Notes: generated by a model not told the origin, from the sequence alone. Positions 12,812 through 27,125 are shown, counted from the first letter of the stretch. The stretch: 64,000 nucleotides of DNA from Eudromia elegans (GCA_003342815.1 PTEX01000164.1:535748-599747), one strand, 5' to 3'. Program-made: numbers and translations.

Positions 12812-15800
12812 GTAAGTACTGGCTCTGATCAGTAAGTCCAGGAGTAGGAAGTGAAGCGAGCAGGGAGGGAGATGGGCAGCTACATTGCTGGATGTGATAC
12901 ATCTGGGAAATAAGGGACATGTCCACAGTTGAGAGAGAGATGAGGAGAAGGGGGAAAGACTACTGACAGTGCCTATTTCCGGAGAGGGACACTGTGGCTA
13001 TAGAAATGTGGGAATACAGGGATGTAGGAAAAACAGGCAACAGAAGTGGAGGGCATTCCAGGCTTCAGGACCTACAGTCCACTCTGTATGTCATCATCTC
13101 TGGTTTAACCAAAGCTGTCTGAACTGTGTCTAAGGATGCTATTAAGGTGCAAGAATTAGTAAATACAGATCCATTCCAATGGAGGAGAAACTTACTGGGA
13201 ACCTTGTTTGGCAACAGCACTTCCCCTTGGTTTGGAGCTGGAAGCTTACAGTAACTTAGGCTGTGGTTAGCTGGGATAAGAACTTAGCTGAGCTCAGGGC
13301 ATTTTGCTCAGGGTAATCACAGTCTTAAGTGTGGAAGTGTGGCATTTCACATCTGCTGAAGCTGTGTGTAATCACCCTCTAGGCCATTTGCTTGGGGTGG
13401 CAGAATTTGAAATATTTGAGATATTCTAATTGCAAAAAAAAAGTGGGACAAAGACAGATTTCAAAGTGAAAATCTAACCCCCTGCTATTTGAAATTGATA
13501 GGAATCCTGTGAGGAGCCTGGGTGAACGTGTTGACTTTTACTGTTTATGGTGCTTCTATGTCTGCAATCATCTCTGACCCCACAAAGGTCTGCTGCAGAG
13601 CATGCTTTCATCTAGCAACTATCTGATATTTGCTGTAATACTTAAGACCAGTTTTTTAACTAGTATAAAATTATATGGGTTTATTGCTTTGGCATTAGGC
13701 ATATTTATATTCATAGTATCTGAGGATCTCAACCCTTGAATTATAGGCATAGATTACAGATGATTATGTCTTAAGTCATGCACTAGAGCCCTTAAATATT
13801 TCACTAATGGGAAAATAAATTGAATTTAGATGGTATCAGAATGAATTGTCACATTTCTATACAAATTATTTTTATTTCTTTAAATCCTTTAGCATATTTG
13901 TAATCTTTGAGGGCTTTGGAATGCTAGAAAAAGTCTTTTAGAGAGGTTCTTACTGAAGGGGGGGAAAAAACAGGAAAAAGAAAAATGCAGTATAAAATAC
14001 AAATACTATAAAGTCAATAAAAGTATTATCTAGTTTCCTCCTCTTTAAGGAGCGAGAATTCTGAAATGGGATGAAAATAAGTACAAGTGAATCAAATATT
14101 ACTGGGGGGCAAACAGGCTGAATCCATACTTCGCTGAGACTAGAGAGATTACAATTGAGGAAATAAAATGGTAGAAATATTATTGGGGAGTGTTAACAGC
14201 AATTGGGCAATCAAGAGCAGCACTGAGCATGCAGAGAAGCTCCCTCTGAGGAAGCCACAGCAGTGGTGCCCCCAGAAACCATCTCAAACAGGATTTAAAC
14301 GAGAGGAGGAAAAGATGCTGAATGTTCTCAATTAAAAGACAGAAAATCTGCAGTTAATGCAAGCAAATTGGCAGAGACTAGCCTTGCATTCCTGTGAAAG
14401 GAATGGCAATAGATGTAGTATTTTTGGAGAGCAACTGGCTGAGTGGATGCTGTGGGCTTTAAGTTTGTTCCTTTAGAGCAAACTCAGCAGAAGACACCTG
14501 GCTAGAGAGGAGTCCCTGCTGCACAGGAGGTCTTATGGTTTTAGCTGCTACTCAGGCCAGCTGCTGTTCATCTGCTGCTGTGGCTGGCAGTGTTCATCTG
14601 ACTGCTGACCACCATGCCAGAAACGCCTGTTGTGCCTGGCACAGCGTCGAGCAGAGCACATCCTGGGAAGCTTTATGATCTGCAGGGCAAGAGGCGCTCT
14701 TAGGATGTGCCATCTCACCCTGAAGCCCTTAGGGAATCGTACTGTGGGAGCCCTTCTGCCCAAGAATTGAGGGGCATCTGGAGTGTGGAGCTCTGCAGCT
14801 CTGCTGGAGTGTGGGTCTGAGGTGCTGTGGGTTAAACAAATTGGGGGTCCCAGCAGTGTGTCACTGGGACTGTGTTGCTGCTCAGCGGGACTAGAGCTCT
14901 GTACAGCTGCCTCTTGTGCTGGGTGTCCTCATTCGCAGGAAGAGGGCTATAGGCAAAGGTGGGAAAGAGAATAGCATTCATTCATCTGAAAACAGAGCAG
15001 GGGTTGGTGTGAAGTGTCTAGGCTTTCCCCAAGGGACTCGAGTGCTGAGACTCTAGCAGGCTGCGTCAGCCTTCCTTGCACAGCGCTGGTCTCCACTGTG
15101 TTACAGCAGGCTAGATCCATTTCATGGGGCCTGTGCATTTTGGTTTTGTTTTTCTGGCAAAGGATCTTGGCAGGAGAAGTTCTCTGCGGTTAAAATCTAT
15201 ATAGCAATACTGAGAAATGGGACTTGCATGCTCCTCATGGCTGTGGAGGCTCAGATGACATCTGTTATTGGCAGGCAAAGGTTTCCTTTCAGTCACTGAG
15301 AAGTGGGTGAATCATCCCTCAAAGCAAGAGGAAGTGGCTTCCCAGCACTGGCACATGGAGGCCTTGTGTGGCCTGGCCCCTGCTAATGCTGGGGAAAGTA
15401 GGGAGAGTCAGTGCAAAGGAGAGAGGTCTCATCAATCAGATGTGGACCAAGCTCTAATTCTAGGCTCAGGTGTTCCCTCCTGCTGTACTTGCTGTTGAAG
15501 AGAGGGGCTGGGGGTTTTATTAGTAGAAATAAAAAAAAAGAATAAATTGAAAAGAAAAGGGATTTCTATTCTTAAGATTAAATCTTTCAAATTCTGATTA
15601 TTGATAAAGTTTTTGAGCTCACTCATACTCGTACTAGAATAATACAGAAAAGCACCTTATAAAAGGCAGAAAGGATGGCATTCAGCATTACTTCCCTCAG
15701 AGAGCAGAGTCTAAAAATAAATCATACCTCTTGCCCTGGAAGTTTTTAAAATCTATTTTTGTTCCTGATAGTCTCAAAGATACTTGCAGTAAAATGAACT

Positions 15801-18297
15801 TGTGGATTTCTAGGGAAAAAAATCATCCTTAGCTATAGGAAGCCGATGCAGTGATACTTTGGCCTATCTGGTACCCAGCGACACAGACAAAAGTGTAGAT
15901 CAAGAGCATGGTAACTGAGCTCCAGTGAAACCAGCAAAACAGAACTGGGATAATTAACCCAGGTGAAAGAATACAAGCATTAAAGATGTGCCTATAGTGT
16001 CTCCTTTGCACTGACCAAGCTCTGGTTTATTTCTTTTTTCAAGGATCTACATTGTTAAGTATTGGTCAAGGTGATTTCAAAGTGAGAGCTCTTGTGTCTT
16101 AGTTATTCTATAACTATGTAACTTTAAATGTAAGTGATGAGGATAATGAGGGTTTCTTGCCTTTTTCTAAGGGCTGTATGTGCAGTTAAAGGAGGGTGGA
16201 GTGGGAGAGTAAGTTAGAAAAATATTTCTGGCAAGTACTTTTAAGAGCAGAAAAGCACATCCTAGCTCAAAACCTTCAGAGACAGTAATTGAGTTTACAG
16301 CTTGCATGATTTGTCTAGAAAGCTCTGAGTAACACATAATATTTGTTGAATAAGAGCCAGTTACAGAAATGGGTTTCCTGCAAGAGGACTATAGAATTGG
16401 TTCTTATGCAATTTTTCATTTTTCACACACACTTGATGCAATTATTCCTAATTTTTGACCACTACAGTTGGATAAAAGATATAGGAAATACACAAAATAC
16501 TGTGTTTCTCAAGGCCAAGAAGAATAAAAAAACCAAACAAAAAATACTTGTCCTATTTGTCACAGAAGGCAGAATAATACAGAAGAAATTTGTGTTGATG
16601 AAGGTTCAGGATAGACATGAGAATTATTCAGACACCAAAGGACTTGATAATAGACCAACATAAACAGAAGCATCTGTCTTTCTGAAGCACAGGCTGATTA
16701 AGAAAATGACTGTAAATGTTTAACTAAGCTTTTATACTAACCTTAGGATAGTGATGAGGATTAGAGGCTTTGTACTTTTGTGATAGAGCATTTTTAATTT
16801 TGTCTCTATAGAAAGACTCTTAAACCCTTCCATTTATATTACACGTAGCACTTGAGTATGATTCAATATGACCTGGAAGCTGGAATGTGTAAATAACTGC
16901 AACTAATAGGGGGAAATGATGGTATGAGAGCTATTGGAGGGTGGCTTTGCCACCTGGTGATTCTCCGGCATGGGGAGGATTCCCTGAGCCCCTAAGTCAT
17001 TGAGTTTTAGCATCAGCTGGCAGGAGTGGGGCAGCCTTTGCATGGAGCAGGGCACAGTTTTCTGGAGCTCAGTTCCCTTTCAGCAGCTGCCACTGTTTTC
17101 AACAGCAAATACAAGCGCTGGGTAGCTCCTCTGAAAGGGAATGGAGTCACTACATGGTGATTAACTGTGTAGTACCACAACAAGGCAGAGGTGGTGTGCT
17201 TTTTTCTTAAAATCAACTGTGACATGTGAGAAGTTCTGGGGAATAATGGCAGTGCTTATGCTGCATAGACACTTGAACTTTCCTCTGGGACTGGCCTGGG
17301 CAAAGTACTGAGTGCCTCAGAAACAGGTAGCCACTGTGCTGAGATGAAGGTGCCGAGGCCGCCTGGTAACATCTGTGCACAAGAACTGATGGAATTGTAT
17401 TGATGAGGCACTGCACACCAGCACTTACCAGCATGGCTTTTACCTTGGGAAACACTCTTGTTTTCCTCATGTGTGCTGCATGTGATGTGAGAGGGAATAG
17501 CCCCAGTGTCCCCAGCAGCCCAGGTGCTTTGAGGAGTGTGGGGTCTCACTCCCCAATACCACCCCATTGGTTTTCTCTATCTTTAGAAGGAGAAGACAGC
17601 CTAGCCCTGTAGGGGTGAGTTCCCTGAACGTGAATGTCTGTCTCCAAAGGGCCAGAAAGTAGCAGAGACTCTAGCAGAGCCACTGAGGAAGCTGCTGTCC
17701 CATACCTAGGGATTTGCATTTCAGGTGCTCCATCCGCTTCTCCCTGCCTGTAGCTCAATTGGTTTCCCCCAGAACCATACAGTTCCTGAAAGGAGAGACC
17801 TTAATTCTCATACAGGATTACAAGCTCACCTTGCTGAGCAATTCCTTTTCAGGAGTTTTAGAGGGTTTACAAACTGTAGTGTTTCTGTCCTGTGCATTAT
17901 GCTGAAGAAATAGAGATCCATTAGTGAAAATCAATTTGTGTATTCCATGTACCAAGTGCATCTCTAGTCCTAAATGTCATTCGTTTTCTGTCACAGCTGT
18001 GTTTGCAAGCAGAACAATTGGAATCCAATGGCAACTAACTCCAGAGAGGTCCTTCCTAGTCCAGTGTGCAAGAAACAGAGTTGCTTTCATTCTGGAAGCT
18101 TGTTAGGAGTCTTAAAGAATCCCCGCTTCTTCCTTGTTCTCTGCAATGACTGCTGTTTTCCGTGGATCAATTCACCAGGCACCAAAGTAAATGCGATGGC
18201 TTGGAAGAGCTCAGTATTATCATCTCTTTAGCTGGTTAATGAAGCAGACTCTTCCCTCCTGCAAGTTTAATGGATTATTCTAGAGTAAAGTGAAAGT

Positions 18298-18338
18298 AAT
18301 CTGCAAATTAGGTAGGGCAATCTGCAAGTAGGTAGGGC
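18298..18338 (+). repeat. Two-copy tandem duplication, about 20 bp
   Basis: AATCTGCAAATTAGGTAGGGC (first 20 bases from 18298) is followed directly by AATCTGCAAGTAGGTAGGGC at 18319-18338. Differences are confined to ATT versus GT. It looks like a simple replication-slippage duplication. Confidence 0.85.
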
Positions 18339-18609
18339 AATTATTGATTACTTCATCAAATAAATGGATTTTAGCTTTTGCTAATCTTTTGAGGTATCTG
18401 TGAAGTTAGGCATTTTGTTATGGTTTATTTTAGAGAGTTCTGTTACCCAGGTTTTCTTTGCTTCCAATTCCAGGAATCGTTTAGTTAGATTTATTAATTT
18501 TAAGTAGTTAAACATTTGTTTAAAACCATAATAACAACCCTTCCAAGCCCAAAATCATTTCCAAACTTCGCTTTGGGTTATTTTACAAGTCTGTTATATT
18601 AAGAAGGGT

Positions 18610-19045
18610 TCACAGAAGGGTTGAGGTTACAAGGCCTCTCTGGAGCTTGTCTAGTGCAGCTGCATTGCTCAAGCAGGCTCACCAGGAGCAGGTTGTGCAG
18701 GATGGGGTCCCAAGACCTTGTGACTCCCCACAGGATGGGCACTCCTTGACTGCCCCGGCTACTGTGCTCAGTTGCCCTCACAGTGGAAACATGTGTTTTA
18801 GGCATATAACTTGTGTGTTTCAGTCCGTGCCTGCTGTCTCTCGTGCTCTCACAGGGCTGCACTGCAAAGAGCCTGGCCCCGTGCCCCACGGCCTCCCTTC
18901 GCGTATTGTGAGGACGCACATGAGATCCCCTGCTCGGCCTTCTCCAGGCTGCGTGCTGTGAGCTCCCTTGGCCTGTCCTCACGCAGAGATGCTCCAGGCC
19001 CTTCAGCGTCTGTGTGGCCCTGGCCATTCATACTCCAGCACCTTC
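18610..19045 (-). mobile_element. Old, 5'-truncated CR1 LINE fragment (antisense)
   Basis: On the + strand this stretch follows the reverse complement of the CR1 3' region in order: a GCTCAAGCAGG-type motif, CACCAGGAGCAGGTTG, GCAGGATGGGGTCC, a TGTGTTTCAGT block, AAAGAGCCTGGCCCCGTGCC, GAGATCCCCTGCTCGGCCTTC, TCCAGGCTG, AGCTCCCTTGG, CCTCACGCAGAGATGCTCCA and GGCCCTTCAG. CR1 is the non-LTR retrotransposon common in bird genomes. The sense strand is therefore minus, with the element's 3' end at the low-coordinate side. Many substitutions and indels mean an old, inactive copy. No reverse-transcriptase frame survives. The overlapping ORFs on both strands here (for example 18599-19027 minus and 18647-18961 plus) are by-products of its GC-rich sequence, not genes. 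The motifs were matched from memory of the consensus; the exact edges are uncertain by tens of bases. Confidence 0.85.
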
Positions 19046-19431
19046 ACAGCCAGCATGGCCCATAGTACTAAGGTCACCTCGATTCTTAAATATACTGATA
19101 CTTGTTCTTTTGTGTTCTGTGTGTGGTAGAAACCATTTCTGTATTCTAATTATAAATTAACTGGGTTGGCAATGGATCAAGAACTTCTAGTGCCCCAGAC
19201 AGTTGGTAATTAAGATGCTGTTTGTGAGGCATTGTTTTTGTTCTGTGTTTGTGTGCTTGGTAGTCTACATTAAATGATAACAGGGCTTGGCTAATTGCTT
19301 ACAGGGTGAGAGTTTAATTTGACTTAATTCAGTGCACTTTAGCTTAGGATGGACCATAAAGGAATCAAAACTGTTATAGCTGTGTGGGAATGAAATAGCA
19401 TGTGGGGGAGTGTATGCCTTTTTACATACAC

Positions 19432-19447
19432 ATATACATATGTATAT
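19432..19447. repeat. AT/CA-rich palindrome in a degenerate microsatellite
   Basis: ATATACATATGTATAT is a perfect 16-bp palindrome inside a run of alternating TA/CA dinucleotides (about 19423-19475). Likely a decayed dinucleotide repeat. Confidence 0.7.
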
Positions 19448-22400
19448 AAACACTTTATATGTGTCTATGTACATGTCAATGTAGTTATGGCCACTATATA
19501 CTATCTATATCTTTGCCTTTTCACTTGGTGTCCTTGAACTAGGTTGGAAAGTAGGAAATTTTGATTAATGCTGATAGCTGACAATTCTATTTATTTGAGC
19601 TTGCTTTTCTCATTTTCACTGTTTTTTAGTTTGTTGCATCTTTCCTTGTAAAATACAGGGTTGTTAAAGATCAGGACATATTCCTTGTTTTCAGAGCCCT
19701 ACCTGGCTGATGATTTTATGTGTCACTGCTCAATGTTACACTGTGAGGCACTGTATGCTATATGTGATTATGAAGATTGTATAGACCATAAAGCTGTGGT
19801 GTACTCTAATGACTATCCCCAGCCATCCAAAGAGATAATTTCCTTTCCAAGATAATCTTCTTTTTTCTATCCCCATAGTTCCTATAGGAGCTGTTATTTT
19901 CCTTGCTGTGTCTCAACCTGTTTCCACCTTTATAAAAGGCTTTTTTAACTTTTCTTGCTCCTTTTTCTTAATTTTATGTGACATAATGTACCTGAGCACT
20001 TTTGGCAATTCTTGAGCAAGCTTTTCCTGTCGTCAGAGAGTCTGTTTTGGCTCATTCTGCTTCCACAGTACAGCTGGGCAGGCAAGATTGAATTTTTCTG
20101 CCTAGTACTTGCCCAGCTGCCAGACCCTAATCTCTTTCTAAAACCAAGAATTATCAGACTTTTCAACTTTTTCTCTCATTACCATAGCTGAGGCCCATAT
20201 GGCAGATTTACATAGGAAGACAAAACAAAGCAATTTTGCAATTATCCTCAAAGCAAAGGCTTGTTGAGTCAGTCCTGCTGAACAGGCTTTGGTGGAGAAG
20301 TCTCATGCGTCTTCCTAAGAAAATAGTAGACTAAATTGGGCACTGACTGTAAGAACCGAATTTTAACTGGGATGTTGACACTGGCTGCCCGTGGCTGTTA
20401 CCTGCCCCTTGTGGAGGGGCGAGCGTGGGGCCTGCAGAACAAAGACTCTTGCAGCCTGCTGATGTTCCCCACGCACTGCCATGGGGGATGCTACGAGCTG
20501 CAAACACGTTACTGCGTTGGGGTTGTGCTGCCTTCCCTGGCATCGCGCTTGCCCTATAGACACCGTGGTAGCTGCCTGTTCGTATTAGAGGGCCTCAACA
20601 GCATTCTCAGCTCAACTTCTGAGCCTTCATTGCCTCATTTTTGTTTTGAAAACGTGAGGGATGAGGAAGTCTTGGTGCTGCAGCAATATAGTGAGTGTAC
20701 TATGCATTGCAGAGGGACATTATAGCCTTCATTTGTGGTAAGACTGCAGAAAACCAACTTTTTCCATTTATTTCTGAAAGGAGAGTTGACAGTTACTTAA
20801 GTGCCTATGTTATTACCCTAGACTGAGTTATGGTACCAAAGGTGACAGGGAGGTTGGAATTCTAATCCTTGATTTTGTGGGAACATTTTAATTAAACTGC
20901 ATTATTTTGTCAGTGCTTTAATGGTATACACACATTTTGGTCTGAGGATAGCTGCTGCAGCATTGAGAAAACATGTTTCAGAAACCCAGGATTTTGCTGT
21001 TTAAATTGCAACTGTAACCATTCCCTTCCCTAAATATGAGTGGCAAAAATACCTTTTAGTGCCATTTTACATATGCTTTCAAGGGAGAGAAGCAATTCCT
21101 TACTATGGAAAGCCAGAGAAGATAGAGAGCAAGCTTTCTCTTTTAAAGTTCCAACAGCTGCAAGTAACCATTTGCTTCCCTATAACCTTAGATCTGACTT
21201 CCCAAAGCATAGTCATTCAGCTAGAATTACTATATTCCAAATAATGGTATTCACATGCACTTAAATATTCTTAATCTCAGTAGTTATCAAAATAAAAGCG
21301 GTATTAAAACTGTACTAAAATAATGATTGCTCTCTTCATTATTGTAAATGAAAAGCCAATTGTAATGAGATTGAAAATGGAATGAAATGCCTCCTGTGCT
21401 TAAACTTTATAGCCACAAGCTGTGAGGCGAGAGATTTGGGGCAATTTAAGGATATCTGAATACCTTGAATGGTATTTTTGACAGTCTATTTATGGATTGC
21501 ATGCCTTTATCAAAAGACTTGGCAGAATCATGGGAGAAGGCACCTTGGATTCTCCTGCACCATCACCACCTCAGTGTCCCGAAGTGTACCCAGCACCCCA
21601 CACCAGATGTACCCCTTCCTGCTTTTCTGAAAGTCCAGATCTCCGAGAGTACTCTTCTTCCTGATGCTTCTCTTGTAAATCGAGAACAAATAGTTAATGT
21701 GTGGAATTCTGTGGGCTAATCTAATTCTCTTCTTCTGTTTAAAAATATTCCTCCTTCCTATCTGTTCTTTCCTGTGGCTCTCTGACTTTTATAGATGTTT
21801 TATCCTGTGGGGTTGTTATTGTTAAAGATTATCTTCACTTGAAGATGTTACACTTGTGAAATCAAAAACAAATTCTCCCCCTTCAAATGCCTGTTGCTTT
21901 TTGAGGTAAACAAAGAGCCGTGCTACTTAGAGCTTAAAGGGACGGTGCCTCTTGATAGAGGAATGGATAAGGTAACAGGGAAGAACTAGACTGCGAGGGA
22001 GGATGAGAGTCCTTTCCCTCTTGGGTTGCTTGGGAGATAGCAGCAAATCCCCTGGAGCTGCTGGATTTGCTCCTCGCCCTGGAGGGTGGCACCGCGGTCC
22101 TGCAGCGTGTGACAAGCGTGTGCAGGGCTCCATGCGCTGGTGCTGCATGGAGCGCCCCAAGGAGCTGCCTGTGCCAGGCGCACAGCACAGTGCTCACAGG
22201 TACCTAGCTTGGTATCTGCTGTCGGCCACCAGCTCGTGGTTCTTGGCTAATCAACTGCTGCTTCCTCTACACCCCCACTCCGTGTGTGTGTTCTGCTTAA
22301 TAACACTGAGATAGGAGTATTTGCTTTATTACTTGAGGCAAAATTTTCAACTTGAATGGTATTGCTTTAAACACAAGCTATGCTTTTTTCGCCCTTTGGT

Positions 22401-24796
22401 CTTTTTGGCTGCACTTTGGTCATACTTTCATTTTTCCCCCTCTGATCCTGATTTTTTTCCTCTTTTTCTAGTAAAAGCTGAGGTGCCCATCTGTGCTTAC
22501 AGGACTCAAGCTGACTGTTCTGAAAAGTGGGTTGTCATGACAGCCTCTATGAAATCCTTTACACTGCTAATACAGTGACTTTAATTTTGGTGCTTGGTCT
22601 TTTTGCATGTGAAAATAAGAAATAAGACTTCCAAAAAAGCATCCACATGTATTAGTAATGTCTCCTCGCTTCAGCTTGGTTCAAACTGACCTTCAATTTA
22701 TGTGAAGCAGCAGGCACTGTGTCCTTCCTTTCAGGTTATGCAAGTTTTATGTGCGCTGTACCATGAGCGCTCTAGCTAATAAAATATATATTTAAAAATA
22801 GACAGAAAAGTCAAAAAGGAGAAGGAGTTTTGGAATGGTGATGCCGTTTGACATTACATTTCCCTTTTTTCCATTTGTCCTTGTTCCTGCTCATCTGGTT
22901 GATGTATCGTCTCTATGTCACTAGCTTCTTCAGTATGGAAAGGCTGAGTTGTACCTGCAGCTAAGGAATAGTTTTATTTTTCTTATGATCCTGTCTTAGG
23001 AGTCCTTAAAGTCTCTGTTAGCCTCATATTTTTATTGCTATGTGGAATGCTGGGCATAATCCTGTCCTGTAGGACCCCAGGAGCACAGTGAGCTCTTGCA
23101 GCTTGTGGCAAATGGCAGTCGTGGTGCCTGGCCTGGGCCCTGGGGACAAGGCAGGAAGGCAGCTGGAAGTCTGGGCTGCTGCCTTGCTCCTTCCCGTGGA
23201 GCATCTGAGATGCAGCCTGGCAGGGCACTTGAGCCAACCCACTCTGCTGCTCAAGCAAGATCTAAAACGGCTTGTTACTCAGGTTAGCATATGTCTGTAG
23301 GAGTTTGGAAGGCCTAAGAGAAATGCAGCAAGTTTTAGATGTTTGGAGAGTTCAGCAGGAATAGAACAGGTGTTCTTTTGTTGTAAGATTTGGCAAAAAA
23401 CTACCCATGTTTTTTCTGTCAAGGTTGGTTGTGTTGGCGTTTGCTGCTGGAGCATATACTGGGAAAGGTGACCTCTAAATGAGCACACACCCTGCAAGGC
23501 AAATCCGGGGAGCTGTGAGGTTGTCCTGGGGTAGTGCGTAGGGATGAACAGAAGGTAGATGGCACCTGCTCCCGGGGTGCTCCTGGGTGCCTGCTCATGT
23601 GGCTGGTGCTCATTGCTGGCTTCATACTGAGCTCTTAGGAGCTCCTCTGGTTCAGTTAGGACCCAAGTAAACAGACCTGTGTTTTCTTAATTTCCAAGCA
23701 TTGAAATGCTCTCTAAAAAGGATTTGTCATTAAAAAATATTAATGCGGCAGACTAGATGAAGTTCAGCACAATACCTAAAAATGTGCAGGTGTCTGTTGC
23801 TTGTAAACACTGCATCAATAATGTTATTTAATCCATTAAGGAGATTGGACTTATTTTTTGGTGGTTATGTTGGTTGACTTTGACTAATGGCCAGCATTCG
23901 TACGGAGTTATAAACTGTGATCTGTCTGACTGCTGCTTCACTGCTCAGAAAAACCTCCTGACAGATAGCAACAAAATGGCATCAGATGCCAAACAAGAAC
24001 AGACATCACTTTAATAAGCTGAGGGAGAGATCCATAATTCACATCCAAGGTCTTATCACAGCTTGCTTCTCTCTCTGACGAGGTTTAGGAGCTGGGTGGC
24101 GGCTCCTGAATATCAAATACAGCAAAGCAGGGAGAAGCTCTTCTTTGCTAGTGTTGGGCTAGGGACTACTCTTCCTCTCTCAGATAAATTTGCATTTAAT
24201 GCCCTAAGGGGCAATGCAGAATTACCTACTTGATGGCAAATGCTGTGCAGCTGGAGACAAGCAGGCATACCCATTTTGGGGAAAGAAACATCATCTGCAC
24301 AGAAATTGCTGTACTTGAAATGCAATTCCAGCCTAAATTGCTTCATTGGCCAGTGTGTCTGCAAGCTTGTGGAGAAGTCTTAGGGATAAAAAAGGGAAAA
24401 AATAAAAAAAATAAACAGGGCTCTGGACTGATTGCACTAAAGAGTCTGTGGAGTCACATGGAGACTGATTTCCCCTGCTGTCAGGTTGAGGGACTGATTT
24501 AAAAGTCCGGCAAGAGAGCTGGTGTCTCTGGTGCTCATCAGGAGTGTTCCAGAAGGCAGTAGGTACCAGGGTGCGGCTTTGGTGCAGAAAGAGCGCTGCT
24601 GCTAGCAGCGATGATAAAGGTATGTTTTGAAGAGAGATTTTTAGTAATGTATTGTCTTTGAATAAAAAGAACATAAAGTTGTTTATCAACCTTTGTGTTA
24701 AAGGGAGGTGAAATCCTGACTGCATTTGTTCAGGTAACATGAATTTGGGAGAACATAGCCCAGTATGTAAGAGAAGTAGAGCGATCAGTATGCTGA

Positions 24797-24855
24797 GAGA
24801 TATATACATAAATGTATTATCTATATAAATATAGATATTAATATCTAAATTTCAA
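24797..24855. repeat. AT-rich palindromic tract
   Basis: Nearly pure A/T sequence containing ATCTATATAAATATAGAT and the perfect palindrome AGATATTAATATCT. Low-complexity DNA with no coding content. Confidence 0.7.
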
Positions 24856-27125
24856 TGCTTTGGTGTTTTTCAGAAGTTTTTATGTCTAAATTGAGTAATT
24901 GGTATTTTAGAACCTAGATTTATTTTTGTATTTACATATATTTACATGTATACTTTTACCTAAACTTCAAGTTTACAATATTAGATTTAAGTATAGTGGA
25001 GCTGTAGCTGCCATGCCATGTGTCTGTTTATTGGACCATCATCTGATTTGGAGGGGTAGCTACTTGGGGTGCCTTGTAGGCTGGTTTCCATTAAAGAAAT
25101 TGGTATCGCACCCGGTTCACAAAATCAGTTTTTTGTAGCTATACACACAAAAGTTGTTTTGCAGCTGACAATTGGATCCCTCCTTACGGGTGAGTTCAGA
25201 GTTTTTCGAAAAGTTTCTGTTCTATATCACTCTATGAAGATCATCAGACCCCTTTATGCCTCTTAGTTTTCCTATAATTTCTCTGAGCTTCTCATGTCCC
25301 TTGGGCAGCTTTTCTTGTTTGTTCCACAGCTGTTTGCAGGAATGTGCCTATGACTTCTCTTGAGCAATGCTTCTCTTCTTCCAGTGCAAGTATCCATGCC
25401 CTTCTGAGCAGATTTCAAGACTTTGTAGGTCAAAAGTTAGAGATCTCAGTTAATGCTTTAACTTTACTGAGCTAAAAAATGTAGATGAAAAGTCTGTTTG
25501 CAACAACTTTTTCAGAGAGAATGGCAACAAATGAACAATGCTAAACTTTTCCCTTTAGGCAGAATGTTCTAAGTAGTCTCATAAGACTCTACCTAAGACT
25601 ATTCAGTGACTTCTGGCATCATATTTTTTTTCCGTGATGCATTTACAGTTCATTTATGCTCACTTTCCTAAAAAACAAAATTCTGCTCCTTTCATTCAGG
25701 AAAGGTACAACTGCCTGCCTTATCAAAAGGCCTGGAGTCGACTTGTAGTGCTGTGATAACCTGACTTATAGGACTGCAATAAATCGTGGCTACCTTTTGT
25801 TCTTAGAAACTGTTTTTTAGCTTCCCTTGTAGGTTATCTCTTTAAGTGCTGGGATGAAATTTAAGCACACTGGTCTCAGAATTCAAGTGCCAGGATTGCC
25901 CAGACCTTGGGTATACCTCAGTGCTCTTGCTACAGTCAGGCTTAGATTTCTATGCATTGCATTCTGCTTTCCAAAGATATTTTGTATTCTATAATCTGAC
26001 TTTTTTTCCCCTCTTTGTTTGCTTCTCTTCAATCATCTCCTTCATTCCAAGGACATGAGCCCTTTTGTGTTTGGCTCAGCCTCTCTGCCTTTACGTGTTA
26101 ATTGTTTTATCTAGGAGTGTCAGGCTGAAGCGAACTCATTTTCTGTCCTTTAAAGAAGGATGAATGATATTTGTAAAGCTTCTACATTTTATCTCACCTC
26201 TGTGACAAATATGATTTACTGATTGGTCAAATGGCTATTTTAAGCTCAGAATATACGTCATAGATGTTTGTACCATAGGTTATTGTCACTGCTGTTGATG
26301 TCATGGGTGCAACAAGAAGAAAAAGCAGAGCATGGTTATGACTCTGGGGCTTTTGTGCATTTGATTCGACACACAGATTAGAATGACCCCAAAGGGTCAT
26401 GAACAGAGGGTTGAAAGTTAAACCAAGATCTCCTAGCCAGCAGGACCTGGAGGTGCAGTGAAGCTGAGCATCAGGCACAAACAACTGTTTCCCAAGCCTT
26501 ATAAAATGTCCTGGTCATTAGGACAACTGTACAGAAATAATGTCTATAATATCAAGGCCTGCATGTATGTGCTTTGAGTAGCTCGGTTTGTGCTACCTTC
26601 CCACGAGCAGTGCTCAGGCCTTTTGCACAGAAAATCTTACCTAGACTGAAGGAAAAAGAGATCACTTATTTTAGTCAGTGTTCCTCTCCTCACAGAGGAA
26701 GTGAGACAAGGTCAGTATCGTCTATATATCTGTTACTGATTAGCAGACTCATCAAAATTGTATTGTCTTTAATTGTTAGTTATAATTTTTGTTTTAATCA
26801 AAAGAATATTTGAATCTTTCCTCTATTGTGTGGGTATCTCAGAGAAGAGCTTTCAGTTTCGTGAGCTGTTGAGTGCAGTTTGTTAAATCTCTTCTTAGTT
26901 CTTTACTGCCAGCTATTTGGAAATATTCCAAATGGCATTTATATATTGTTAATATGCTGACAGCTCTAAATCAATGGATCAGTATTTATATTCATTTAAA
27001 ATCAATGTAATTTATCTTTTAGTGTCTTTTTATAAATTTTGACATTTGTACTCACTGGGATGGCTCGATTCATGCTGTATTTTTCTGTAAAGTAGTGGAT
27101 AAAACAGAATATATGGAAATATTTC

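Larger units (their letters stand above)
11070..18600. other. Sequence without supported gene
   Basis: Apart from the weak exon candidate at 12734-12811, only splice-like pairs with tiny spans were found. One is on the minus strand at 17429-17475 (47 bases, donor GCTG then GTAAGTG, two open frames). The patch 14500-15130 is GC-richer and gives overlapping ORFs but no recognisable protein. Confidence 0.6.
19050..27120. other. Sequence without supported gene; two CpG-enriched patches
   Basis: Patches at about 20380-20600 and 22000-22210 carry about ten CpG each, well above their surroundings, and generate the ORFs 20336-20725 and 22003-22314. Neither encodes anything I recognise. A strong acceptor at 22470 precedes a 35-codon frame ending in TGA, without a donor. 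The rest is AT-leaning sequence. Confidence 0.55.

Noticed and set aside
26630..26660. Minus-strand acceptor and donor both near consensus
   Set aside because: They are only five bases apart, so they cannot define an exon.
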